This document shows positions 53,718 through 64,000 of a DNA stretch of 64,000 nt, piece by piece. The stretch is from assembly GCA_027919835.1 (NCBI GenBank), contig JANVFP010000001.1, forward strand, positions 744,001-808,000. Direction: 5' to 3'. Position 1 is the stretch's first letter, and each line of letters begins with the position of its first letter. The notes beneath the pieces are model-generated. The model was not told the origin of the DNA. It saw only the letters and a program-made list of their open reading frames with translations, and searched no databases. Position numbers and translations under genes: made by a program. This stretch comes from Lentinula raphanica. Its lineage: Eukaryota > Basidiomycota > Agaricomycetes > Agaricales > Omphalotaceae.

Positions 53718-56700
53718 ATGGCCGACACTTCAATTGATCCTGCCATCCTTTCCGACAACATCGAATCAACGGCGAACCAACAATTCAACACACCCACGCC
53801 ACGCGTTCCTTCGACTCAACCATCTTCTCTCACCTTCCAAAACCTCGCACCTAGTGTTGGTCCAGATGGACATCTCTTAGAGTCTCGGTTGGAAATGTAT
53901 AACCGCCTGTATGTCTTCTCACTGCTCTGGATATTCAACATGTTCCTCATTGGCTGGTAGAAAAATTTGCAAGAAGAAGCAACCTTTGTTCGAGCTCTGT
54001 AACTCTCTTGGCATGAAGGTGACGAAGAAGGCAAATTTGGAGAAACTTCGGGACGCATTGCTGGAGTTCTGGTGCGTGATCATGCTTTCCTCTATCCACA
54101 TGAATACTCACAGAAGCTCGCAGGTACCCCTGTGCACAACACCAGCCTTCTACATCACTTCCACCACCTTGTTCCACTCCTGCATCACCCTTGGCAGACA
54201 CCGAAGGCGAACGCGATAACGATGGCGATGACGACGACGAAGTGGGCTTAATCCAACAATTTGATCAAGATGGCTTGGGCGATGACATCCTTGCATACGA
54301 TGAGGACGATATGAACGATGGAGGTGCAGAGGACTGGGATTTTGAAGATGACGGACAATATGAGGCCTATCAGCAGAAGCTGCGTGTTGACGCTACCCGT
54401 GTTGCTGAGGGTAACCAACGCGCTGGTGGTAGGAAAACTCAGGCTGCGTTGGTGAAACTCATTGAGGTTTGCCCAATATCTTTTTCTATCTTCGTATCTC
54501 ATGTGTTCGATAGGAATATATCGATAAGGCTCTCTTTGCAAAAACCATTCGGGATAGAATCATCGACGAAACCTTCCTGCTCCAGTTCATTGAACATAAC
54601 GCGATACGTCCAAAACGCTCACGTCGTGGAGCCGAAATCACAGGCACTTACCTTGGCGCAGTGAGTTGTATACCTTGTGTAATACATTGGTTATACTCAT
54701 GCTCTCACAGTCTCAGCAGAAAAAGCTTTTCTTTGCAGCCCTACGAATTCGCAAGGAGCAGGAAGCTGTCGACCCAACGCTACGTACCAAACGACCCGCC
54801 ACCTCTGTTACCGTCTGGGACCTGCTCAAATCGCGCATGGACATGGCTTTACATCGTGCTCGGAGCGGTTTAGTTCCTGGTGAAGATGCCCCAGACATCA
54901 TTGCGAACACGTTTCTCTCCTCCATAACAGAGGAACAAATTCGTCATATCGGGCTCAACGGCTTTCTTATGCATCGCGAAGGTAAGTCTTTTGATCCTCT
55001 GTACAGCCCATGCTAATCATGTCACAGTGCGGTCCACAGTGCTGGGCCATCTCTCGTGGACCTCGCAGCATGCGAGTGGCAACCGCGGTGACGATATTCG
55101 TGCTCTCAAACTTGCGGAACTTCAGCCCCACACCCTCCTTCATCCAAACAAGGAAACGGCAATCTTCGCAATGCTCGGACTTCAAGGCGAAGAGAAGGCG
55201 GGTAAACGAGGTTTACGCACAGTTATCAATCCAACGTACACGACGTTCATCGCCCACCTCCATCCTGAGCAATGTCCGCTCGGCAGTTTTGCGCTGTACT
55301 TCCATTATCTGTTCGACTACAACGAAGGTCTCACCGAGAAGATGGACATCGACTGGTCCGTGAACAAGAGCTGGAGAGGCGTTCGAGTCCTCCATGGCCC
55401 AAAATCTCCCACTACGCCGTTCTCGGAACAGAGCATGTACAATTTGTATGTGCGGGCATTCAAGAAGGCTGAATTCAATTCGCCGGTCAAAGTACATCTT
55501 CCTCGACACTGTCTCGGCTACCGTCAAGAAACCATGGGGTTTGTCTTTGTTGCACTATGGGAATACTACGCTGACTGGATATATAGTGTTGACTCTAATC
55601 AAACCTCGAAGCTCGGGTGGGCGCGCGGCTCAACGTATCACGATGTTTACGCTCCCGCGATTCCGGTCACTGTACGATTCGTGTCATTGTCCCAACTCAA
55701 TGATTCTTGCTCATTTAATGCAGGCTGTACTAGGTGGTGCTGGCTATAAGGCACACGAAACCTATGACCCCCCTTGGCGACATGTTCACATTCCAGAGCA
55801 GTTCTTGCTTCTGGTGTGTCCTATGGCTGAGGCTATTCATGATTCAGTGGTCGGTAAGTGGTCAAAGCAAAATCTTGTGTACAAACTCTCATCTTGGACA
55901 CAAGGTAAGCAAAACTTAAGTGGGGCTGCAAATTTCTGGAAGCTGGTTATGGACCTTCGGCCGTATGTCTTCCAGGTATGGTTTCCCTCTTCAAGTTTCA
56001 TCTTCATCTCTCAATGAGTCTTCGCTCTAGTGTGGTGCCGCCATTTACCAGCATGTACCCGATTCCAACATCTTCAAATTACCGGCATTTATGGATAGCG
56101 ACGTTACAAATTGGATGAAGACTGAGTTCCCGACCCAACTGAGTCTGATACAGGCGAAAGCTGGAAGTCCCGTTGACCTTCAGCGAATTCAAAATGAGTC
56201 ACTTCGCCTCGCACTCGAAGAGGTGCGCGTAATCATGACTGGAATGCGAATCGAAATGCAGAAGCTCTCGGCTCAACTCGACCGCCGAACACAACTTCTT
56301 TCTCCTCATGCTTACAAGCCGGTCAAAAATTCTCGAACGACCATCTCCTATCGTTTGCCACTGGACTCCTCCTCTGCACTTCTTCCTGCCGCCGATATCA
56401 TTCCTGCGACTGCGCTCATTTCCACCACTAACATAGTGCCACCTGCCGAATGCAATGCTGATGACATGGGCATGTACCAGCTGGAAGATGAGTCGTATCG
56501 AGCTTTTGTATCACCGTCTCCAAAATCGCGTGGAATACCCCGACCTCGAACACAGGTGGACCTCAAGCTCCCGCCAGTCAATGTATATACTAAGCCAGGT
56601 GAGTGAGATCGAGACTCGTTTCTCTCCTTATGAAGCTCATGTTTCATTCTCACAGGCGGACCAATTTTCCTCCTTCCCCCATATGTCGGCCAGAAGTCTA

Positions 56701-57316
56701 TCACCTGGGACGATGTTTTTAAACAAGTCCAGCAGCCAGAACAACTCTGGGATCTCTACAAGCCAACAAAGACACTGGACCAGTGGGAAAGTCTCAGCGA
56801 ACTCTGGCACTGCTGGTCTGTTGGTGAACCTGAGACAGACAGTACTGGTGTCCAAACTGGAGTTCGGCCACCTTTGCGATTAGTCGAACAGTACTTTCAG
56901 TACAAATGGCGGCCAGGTAAACCCGCGGTACGTTGATTCATTGTCGTCGAACACAAGTTTTCTCAAGCCGACCTCAGGGAAAAATTTGGGAACGGTTTCG
57001 TGAGATCCCAGAATATATTGACGCACAAGTAGCCTCTCGAAACGTGTCACCAGCAATTGTCCTTGAAGAATTAGAGGCCCGTCGTAAGCAGAAGAAATTG
57101 ATCACCATAGATGGAGTAGAGCGGTCACTCGAAACTACAATGGGACTCAACCAACTGAAGACAGAGCTGGCTGCGGAGCGAAAGAAGATGGCTATGAAGG
57201 AAACTATAGTGTACCCAACAGAGGCAATAGAAGGAGAGACAAGGGAAGGTAAGAAGCGTGCAGCTGCAGTTGCACCAAGACGCCCATTGAAGAAACACAA
57301 ACTGGATGTAGCATAG
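53718..57316 (+). CDS. Crypton-type tyrosine recombinase, copy B
   Basis: No difference from copy A (44550-48148) was seen, including the NRG, HLPR and Tyr motifs (about 55081, 55495 and 55648), the introns and the GCR1_C-like end. Two identical full-length copies mean both could be expressed, or that the duplication is very young. Confidence 0.88.
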
Positions 57317-57509
57317 TGAAATCCATGTCCCAATCTGTTTTGAATGATAATTGTGTTCTCTCACCCGTTGTTTGTCTGAGCTCAAGGAAAGCAGGTCATT
57401 GACAAACCTCTTCGTTCATTGCTTTACAAATTTGCATCCGGAGGTGCCTATAGGAGCCATTTCTTGTTTACTCTCGAACCAGCATCACCGCCTACCAAAA
57501 GCTTGACTC

Positions 57510-59380
57510 ATGGGCATCCCAGGTATATGGCAGGTGTGTTACTGAAAATTATATTAAGTTTTCACATTGATCTCATTTACATAGCTTGTTCGGAAAACTG
57601 GAGTGCAAAAGAATCTCGCAGACGTTGCACTTTTGGAAGGATATGTCCTCAATTATAACCGTACACGAATCTACCATATTGGAATCGATTCTAGGTAAGT
57701 CTTTCCTTAGATCAATAACCATTCACTTACCAAGCAAAATTAAGCATCCTTCTCGATTCAATTCAAGCCAATACGAACGCCCATCCACAACTACACTCCC
57801 CTGTCAATAAGGGGCTCGCACAGCTCTTCAAACGGTTTTGTCAGTTCCATAGGGCTGGTGTACAGTGCACGTTAGTTTTCGATGGACCTCAACGAGCATT
57901 GCACAAGCGAGGACGGGCAGTCATTACTGACCCTGCACACGAGCCTTTACTCTATAGGCAGGCACGAAGCCTGTCACGACTATTTGGATTCAATGTTCAC
58001 CAGGTGTGTATTCCAAGACTAGTCACTACTTCATTACAATAGTATTGAGCCACGCTATGATAGGCAGCTGGTGACGCTGAGGCTGAACTTGCTGAAATGA
58101 ATCGGCGGGGAATTGTTGATGCTGTTCTAACCACTGATAGTGATTCGTTTGCCTTCGGGACCCCACGGATTATGACTATCGCAACGTAAGTATACAAGAA
58201 TCATTCCCTCAGGATCGAACTCATGTGTAGCCTGCAGAGAGGCCTGTACAGAGACTCGATTGATGGTCAATATCTACGAGATGTCCAAAATCCAAACTGA
58301 GCTTGGGCTCACTCGCGATAGCTTCATCTTCTTTGCATTTCTTGTTGGAAATGATTATGACAATGGAGTGCCAGGCATCGGGATACAGACTGTATCAGCA
58401 CTTCTACAAGCTGGCCTTGGCCCGTCCCTAGTCACAAGCTATGCCCGCTGGTCACCGTCTGCGAATCTACTCACTACCTACTTCCAGGAACTCAAACGAG
58501 TCCTCGTCACTGAGCTCCGGGAGAATCGCAGGCAAAAACTCCGTTCATGCCTTCCCGCAGCTGCCGAAGCACTCAACCGATCCCAGTTTCCATCACCTAT
58601 CAGTATGATGGCATATTTAGACCCGCCGACTACGTGGTCAAATGATTCTAATGGAATCGAAGGCTGGAATCAACATCACCCCAGCATAAGAGGTATAACG
58701 GAGTTCTGTCGCAATCAGATTGGGTGGTCCAATGAGCAGAAGCTTCTGAAGAGATTTTCCAAGAGCCTTTGGCCAGCATTAATACTATTCATGCTTAAAT
58801 CAGTATGAATTCACTAGCCTATCAAACACGCTCAAGGCTGACATCAAATTTCAATAGAAGGCAGCCTCATATGACTCCTCTACACGGGAAGTACAGCTAA
58901 CTGCTACATCCCCTGAAGATAGTGGTGGCACACCCAGGGTCATCATACAGAGCTTCAATCCAACGCATCTACAAGCACGAAAATCTCATCAAAAGATACA
59001 GGTCACATTCAATATTGCTGGACTCGTCCTCGAAACGGGCATGAATGCGACATCTCAGTTGGAGATCAGGGTTGATGTTCCAATCCCAATCATGGCAACT
59101 ATCATGCAGCAGCGCAGAATCACCGCATTTGGGACGACTCTTCCGCCGCTTCCTCCAGCCAGTAACAGACAGGATGAAGGTAGCACGTCAATGGTATGAC
59201 TACTCTTATCAAGCTTCATCTTTGATTGACCTCATCGCTACATAGAAACAACGCAAGGTCGACTCTGATTCTGATAGCATTGAGATCATGAGTAGCAGTG
59301 ATGAATCTATCGTGTTCTCAGATGTACAGCGCAGGCAGGATTTTATTGAAATTATGAGCAGTGATGGCGAGGGACAGTAG
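57510..59380 (+). CDS. XPG/Rad2-family nuclease, GEN1/YEN1-like, copy B
   Basis: As copy A (48342-50211), starting MGIPGIWQ. One extra A lies in the first intron and one codon differs silently (GCC to GCT, Ala, at 58123). All metal-binding Asp/Glu positions are kept. Confidence 0.87.
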
Positions 59381-59687
59381 CAGTAGGTATGGGTTATAAC
59401 TTATTCCAGTAACTTTGTAACTTTCGATTGTACCTGTATATTTCCTGCGATGAAAGTCTGTTAGCCGCCCATATTTCTGTTGACCAGCGTGAGCGAAAGA
59501 TGCGTTGACCAGCTCGACGACGAGCGATCCGTCGGCTGGTCGAATCGGTTGACCGCGCGCGAGGGCGAAACCGGAGCCCACCTAGCGGAGTTTGAATTTT
59601 GGGCGCTTAACCGAGCGACCCATGTCGAACTCTGGCCTGATCGAGAGACCTGTCACCGGGAATCCCGTATAGAACACAGGGACCCCC

Positions 59688-60175
59688 ATGCTCGGAATTT
59701 TCAAAGTCCGAAGGGCTGCCGGACGGATTCCGAGCCCATTAGTCATCGATATAGCCACGTGAAATGTCAAAGCAGGCATTTTTCGTCCGCTGAGAGCTGC
59801 TGAGAATCAACTCCTTCGTCATTCGAGTGTCGATTAGAGCATTTTTGTGATTCAGATAGCTTCAATTGTACATGACCTTCCATCTACAAGAGAAATCATT
59901 GACTCATAATGTGTTTTTCTCTTGGAGGCCTTCTGCACTGTGCAAAGTTGACTTACATGAGCTTTTACATCTTCTCAGGAATGAATACTAATGAGAAATA
60001 ACAGTTTAAGAGCAGTACCATGCTCCGGCTCTTTTATGAGGCTCAGAAGATGTGCTCATTGCTCAGAGAGAGGCTACAGCTTGCTACAGAGGTCAGAGAT
60101 TTATATATCTTATCTTATCTGAAAGCGGACTTTGAAAATTCCGAGCATGAGGGTCCCACTGTTCCTTACCACCAG
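59688..60175. mobile_element. Remainder of the split MITE, copy B
   Basis: Copy of 50519-51006: the inner part of the left arm, the interior and the right inverted repeat (about 60126-60175). The outer left arm is absent because the element tail fragment lies to the left of copy B. Confidence 0.75.
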
Positions 60176-60470
60176 GCTGTTATTCAACGAACGCGTTTAC
60201 TCTTCGTTGAACTATCAGATTGGCTAGCGAGGCTAGGTATATTCTTCCAGATCTGCTGCCAAAAGCCTGAACATTGACGTTGATTAAATTCTTGAGCTTG
60301 AACATTGAAGCCCGGTTGAAGCCCTTGAAGCTGGCTGGCTGGGGAAGGTTGGGAAGACCAGGAATGATTGCAAATTGAAACCACTGAGGTGTAGTGGGAG
60401 CACGCACTTCCGCAAGGATAATTCAACTTCATATCATTTGTTCAACATCTCCTCTGTAATTTATTATCTT

Positions 60471-60762
60471 CATCAGGAAAAATATTCTCATCTCTAGAGT
60501 ACCCAGAGATACCCCCCAATTCCTAGGCTGCTCAGAGATTTTTGTGAACTTTGAAAGATCAAAAAACATCCTAGAGATCCTGAAAGATCCTGAAAGCATC
60601 TGAAAGCACCAGAAAGCACCAGAAAGCACCAGAAAGCACCAGAAAGCACCCAGAGAATTTTTAGAAGCCTCAAAGAACTCAGATACTCTAGGCTCTCTGA
60701 GACTACCTAGGAATTAGGGGGTATCTCTGGGGACTCTAGAGATGAGAATATTTTTCCTGATG
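60471..60762. mobile_element. Second MITE-like element, copy B
   Basis: Copy of 51302-51592 with one extra A near 60480. Inverted repeat ends and the CAGAAAGCAC minisatellite are the same. Confidence 0.75.
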
Positions 60763-61392
60763 TTCAATGTGTTCAAGACATCTCAAGAGTCGGAGACCGC
60801 CGCAAGGTCGGCACTACCGGTATCTTAGCGCGCAATGTCAAATTTGATCCCTGTCCAGTGTCCAGAGAGGCTGTTCGTCACGATGTCGCCCGAATGTCCA
60901 CCTCAGCGTGCATTTTGTGAGAGTTTGAAGAGATTAGTGGGTAGAGTCCGAGTCTTGAGATGTGAACTCGTAGAACTTTTGATGTTTCTTCGAGTACCAA
61001 AGCCTACCAATTCTAGCCAAAACCCGAATCTTCCTCTATTTCGTTGAGTGAGCACTGACTCTGACATCTCCTATCAATTTCAGGGCGATAAATGCGTGCT
61101 ATTGCGAAAGGCAAGCAAGAATTTCAAATCACGCTTATGGTATGATCGAGCTACGAGTTTCGAAAGTTGACGTCGAAACCGTGGACGTCGTTGGTCAAGT
61201 AAGAAGGCTCCAGAGGATCGACCTGGCTCAACATGTGCATTGCGCGAAGAACAGTGGACACTATCATCCTATCAGGATACGTGAGCAAATCACACATCGA
61301 GGTCGTACATGGTGAAGCTCTGAACAGCAAATATCATAACATACATCGTCTATGCCAGTACCCGAATAATCCATAGTCCCTAAGCTCTTCCG

Positions 61393-62420
61393 TCAAAACA
61401 CAACCAGGCAGGATCCCAATAATCCTAGCAGCAAACTCGCTCCCAGGGCTGCAAAAGACCGATGATCAACCAGAACCTTGGTAGCACTGCTTGAAGCTAT
61501 GGTGGTGCTAGATGATCCGGAAGATGTTGATGCGACGGAAGCAGTCACAGTCGACTGTATGTTTTGCGTTGAACTTGTTTGTGACGATGAGCCTGGGGCT
61601 GTCGCCGTGACCACAGACGCTGAGGATGGTGCGGTCAGCGAAGAAGATGTTTGTGTGGATTGAGCAAGAGTCGATATTTCCGGGGAAGTGAGAGCAGATG
61701 ATGTTTGGGTTTGCATATCAGAAAACGAAGAAACAGAACCGCCTTCGGAGTGAGCAAGATTGAATTGAAGACTTGAAAAGGAAATGAAAATTCTGCACCT
61801 GATCCCGTGTTCGTAGTTTGAACTACAGAAACACTCGCTGTAGAAAGAGGCAGCCCAACGGAACCAGAGAACCCAGACGCAGTCTGAACGGGGACAGAAA
61901 TCCCACCGGCATCGCATAAAGCGGCGAATTCTGAACGGTTGATAAGTACGATCAAGATAGGTTTCAACCATTAGTGAAAGACGAACGATTCAAAATATCC
62001 TGCGCCTGCGAGATGACTGTCTGATTCGGCTTGACGGCTTCAAGGCAGTCGACGCAGGTAGTCAATGCGTTCCCATTAGAGGAAGTGCAAACACATTCTA
62101 CTGTCAGACAGTCCTATGGAAACAAGACGGTTAGACACGAATACCGGTGGCTGGGTTGCCATACTCACACTAATGGTGGTCTCGATAGCATTGCAAGTGT
62201 CGTTGCAGCTCGTTGGAATCGTAGCGAGAGTTGCTAGATTGTTTACCATCGGATTAATTGCTGAGAGAACGACGGAGGCCCGGACTGAATGTGAACTCGT
62301 TATCTCAGAATTTGGGGTTATAGAAATTGCAACAAATTACGCACCGAACAATCCACACTTCATTCCCCAAAGGATGAAGAAGAGGTAGCCGTGGACACTG
62401 ACAGGATTTCCCGAGAGCAT
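61393..62420 (-). CDS. Secreted Ser/Thr-rich protein, probably GPI-anchored (complete copy)
   Basis: Exon 1 (62345-62420, MLSGNPVSVHGYLFFILWGM) lies partly outside the duplication and supplies a hydrophobic leader. Introns at 62285-62344 and 62114-62170, and two further ones, restore one frame through TSCNDTCNAIETTI, DCLTVECVCTS and TTCVDCLEAVKP, then FAALCDAGGISVPVQTASG, a Ser/Thr-rich region and a hydrophobic C-terminus typical of GPI signals. The Cys pattern matches the gene at 43059-43975, so the two are relatives on either side of the transposon. Function unknown; a wall or surface role is likely. Confidence 0.75.
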
Positions 62421-62831
62421 ATTGACGAGTGGGCAGACGGTCAGCAGGTCGAGAGATGGGAAAGTGGGGAGTCTAGCTGGAGGTGAGAAAGAAAGACCCG
62501 TCCTCTTTTTGAAATCGTTCAGCCGCCGGTGTATCACCTCATATCATCTGTCATGACCAAATGATAGAAGCAGAGGATTCAGGTTATTCTATAGGCTCAG
62601 TACATGCCGGGTGTTCACTGTGCCATGATGAACGTTCCGAGTGATGAATGCAAGAATTCAAAGAACAGATTGAGTATTAGAATAACCCTAAATCGGGGTT
62701 TCAATAAATCTCCAGTGCGTTGTTCGAAACTTCAAATTCAAAGTTCAGTATTTCAGTCTTCGAATTCAACATCCAGTCTTATGGTCTACTTACTAGTATA
62801 CAGATAACAGTCTACAGAAAGGGTATGCAAA
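62421..62831. other. Intergenic, nothing recognised
   Basis: Spacer between the surface-protein start and the 3' end of the next minus-strand gene. A minor run of 'aaattcaaagttcag'-like repeats lies near 62730; no gene seen. Confidence 0.5.
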
Positions 62832-63632
62832 CTATACAAGTACATATTCTCCTGAAGTAATCGCCAGCTTCATCATTTCATAGCCAAATCGCTGTGAACA
62901 CGGACCCAGATTAAAAACCCTCAGGCCTGCAAATCGAAGAATGGTCTTACCATACGCCAAATTATTCTCTGCATCCGTCACTTTCACATTCTTCGTCGAA
63001 CTCTTTGAGAAGTTCTCAATAACACCTTCACAGTTTCGCCCCAGTTGAACCACCTTCTGGTCCTTCTCCATCGGCACCTTCTCCAGCTGTGCTTTCGACT
63101 CCTGATTGGCAACGTCCGGCTCAACTTCGTCAGACTTACGCGTGGAAGAACATGCCGGGATTTCGGGATCAGGCTTCTCGCTCCAAAAATTGAAACGAAC
63201 TTCGCCAGAATTGGATTGAGCTTGGTTCAGGTAATGGAATATCAATTTTGGTCCTCTGAACCCCAAACGCCGTGAAGACTTGTCGATCAGTTTCTCCACT
63301 GCAGCGTTCACGGTAGGAAGCTCTTTCTCCCCAGCTGTCACGTAACTGATTTGGATGGTGAGTTTTTCAGGAAGAGTGGCTGCAGGAGGACGAGGACGAG
63401 GAGGAGTGTCCGCAGGAGGAGGAGTGTTTGGGCGGAAGAATGACAACAACGATGAGAAGGATTTGCTGTGACGGAATTCGCTCGGTGGCAGACCCTGGCC
63501 GTAAGGTCGTGATGGGTAAGATCCCAGTGTCACAAGCTGAGCTGGATGACTTACCACTCCAGGCGGGGCATATACTTGAGTTATGCAGCTCATGATCACT
63601 GCGAGGATAACTCCGATAAACTGATGCCGCAT
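62832..63632 (-). CDS. Putative secreted protein, unknown family
   Basis: A single ORF of 266 residues. The first 22 residues (MRHQFIGVILAVIMSCITQ, then VYA) form a signal peptide. A Pro-rich linker (PNTPPPADTPPRPRPPAA) precedes a domain starting KLTIQISYVTAGE, with LGFRGPKLIFHYL and, near the end, YGKTILRFAGLRVFNLGPCS. Only two Cys are in the mature part. I recognise no enzymatic motif. Predicted export is the only functional statement supported. Confidence 0.6.
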   Translation of the reverse strand: MRHQFIGVILAVIMSCITQVYAPPGVVSHPAQLVTLGSYPSRPYGQGLPPSEFRHSKSFSSLLSFFRPNTPPPADTPPRPRPPAATLPEKLTIQISYVTAGEKELPTVNAAVEKLIDKSSRRLGFRGPKLIFHYLNQAQSNSGEVRFNFWSEKPDPEIPACSSTRKSDEVEPDVANQESKAQLEKVPMEKDQKVVQLGRNCEGVIENFSKSSTKNVKVTDAENNLAYGKTILRFAGLRVFNLGPCSQRFGYEMMKLAITSGEYVLV

Positions 63633-64000
63633 GATGCTTGATAGGATGACTGCGTGAAAGGGTACACAAAAGAAACGAGGGATGGACAGGCTATTTTGAA
63701 CACTTGACCAGCAAGTGAGGAAACTGAAGAGCTAAGTGGACTCTTTATAAAGTTCCTGGGCCCGGCCTGTGTTACGATATCACCGAATCCTATCAATCAA
63801 ACCTATGCGTTCACCCTGCAATTCCCTCACCCATCCTGCGCCAGTGTCCCCCCTCCGTCGCACTTGTACACACATTTTCAGTAATTTTCCGAATTTCCGG
63901 TCCGAGTCTCCTACAACCAGATGCAAAAGGACGCAAGCCAAGTAATCATTAATGTATGCAGAGAACATCGATAAGGCTTAGATTGCTGCTGATTGCTGCT
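63633..64000. other. Upstream region, nothing recognised
   Basis: Promoter-side flank of the secreted-protein gene up to the window end. A CTTTATAAAG box lies near 63742-63755. No further gene supported. Confidence 0.45.

Larger units (their letters stand above)
53452..59687 (+). mobile_element. Crypton-like element, copy B
   Basis: Same structure as copy A, bounded by the 16-bp core at 53452-53467 and 59672-59687. Its left neighbour is element tail rather than MITE sequence; its right neighbour is the same MITE arm as in copy A. Both genes are intact. Confidence 0.82.
53452..62280 (+). repeat. Tandem duplication, unit B (8829 bp)
   Basis: Counterpart of 44284-53110, two bases longer because of two single-A insertions in A-runs. 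After 62280 the sequence continues with exon 1 of the surface-protein gene, so this right border looks like the original locus. Confidence 0.93.

Noticed and set aside
44284..62280. Reading the duplicated region as LTR-type long direct repeats of one giant element
   Set aside because: The repeat units contain whole genes and host flank, differ in their left neighbours, and the 16-bp cores delimit a smaller unit; a tandem duplication explains the data better.
1..64000. tRNA or rRNA genes
   Set aside because: No cloverleaf-like or rRNA-like stretch was recognised by eye; a covariance-model scan would be needed to exclude them.

Overview
The window looks like nuclear DNA of a mushroom-forming basidiomycete (Agaricomycetes). 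Genes are split by 45-70 bp GT..AG introns. Several families are typical of that group: SPT5-like KOW proteins, TET/JBP-like dioxygenases, agaric kinase-like proteins, integrase-core proteins and Crypton recombinases. Conserved single-copy genes (RPA1, NOT1, ZNRD2, FAF1-like) sit among mobile and decaying accessory genes.

Layout. 1-7360: a minus-strand chromodomain Ty3/gypsy retrotransposon with intact gag and pol and an extra ORF ahead of gag. It is inserted in an integrase-core gene (7361-8780). 9489-20050: two related SPT5-like genes on the minus strand, the second damaged, with a HECT-like gene carrying apparent frameshifts between them. 20741-22423: a TET/JBP-like dioxygenase. 22904-25202: RPA1, divergent from a NOT1 gene that stops after its N-terminal part. 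27.9-32 kb: rearranged. The truncated NOT1 and a truncated GH47/EDEM gene face each other across a duplicated copy of the 3' ends of the intact ZNRD2 and FAF1-like genes. 32-44 kb: sparse, with a GIY-YIG (T5orf172) gene, a dead and an intact kinase-like gene, a secreted protein and a Ser/Thr-rich, probably GPI-anchored protein.

44284-62280 is the most notable part. A segment of about 8.83 kb occurs twice as a direct repeat, with only three differences seen. Each copy carries a 6.2 kb Crypton-like element with two same-strand genes: an Ndc10/GCR1_C-type tyrosine recombinase (NRG, HxxR and Tyr motifs) and an XPG/Rad2-family nuclease resembling GEN1/YEN1. The element is bounded by a 16-bp direct repeat and lies inside one terminal inverted repeat of a 0.5 kb MITE-like element. 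A 341-bp copy of the element's tail sits directly in front of the second copy, forming a tail-to-head junction like that of an element circle or tandem array. A recombinase travelling with a structure-specific nuclease is the best candidate here for an undescribed mobile system.

Limits: intron positions and start codons were worked out by eye. Family names rest on recognised motifs, not searches. Frameshifts and the near-identical duplication could partly be assembly artefacts.
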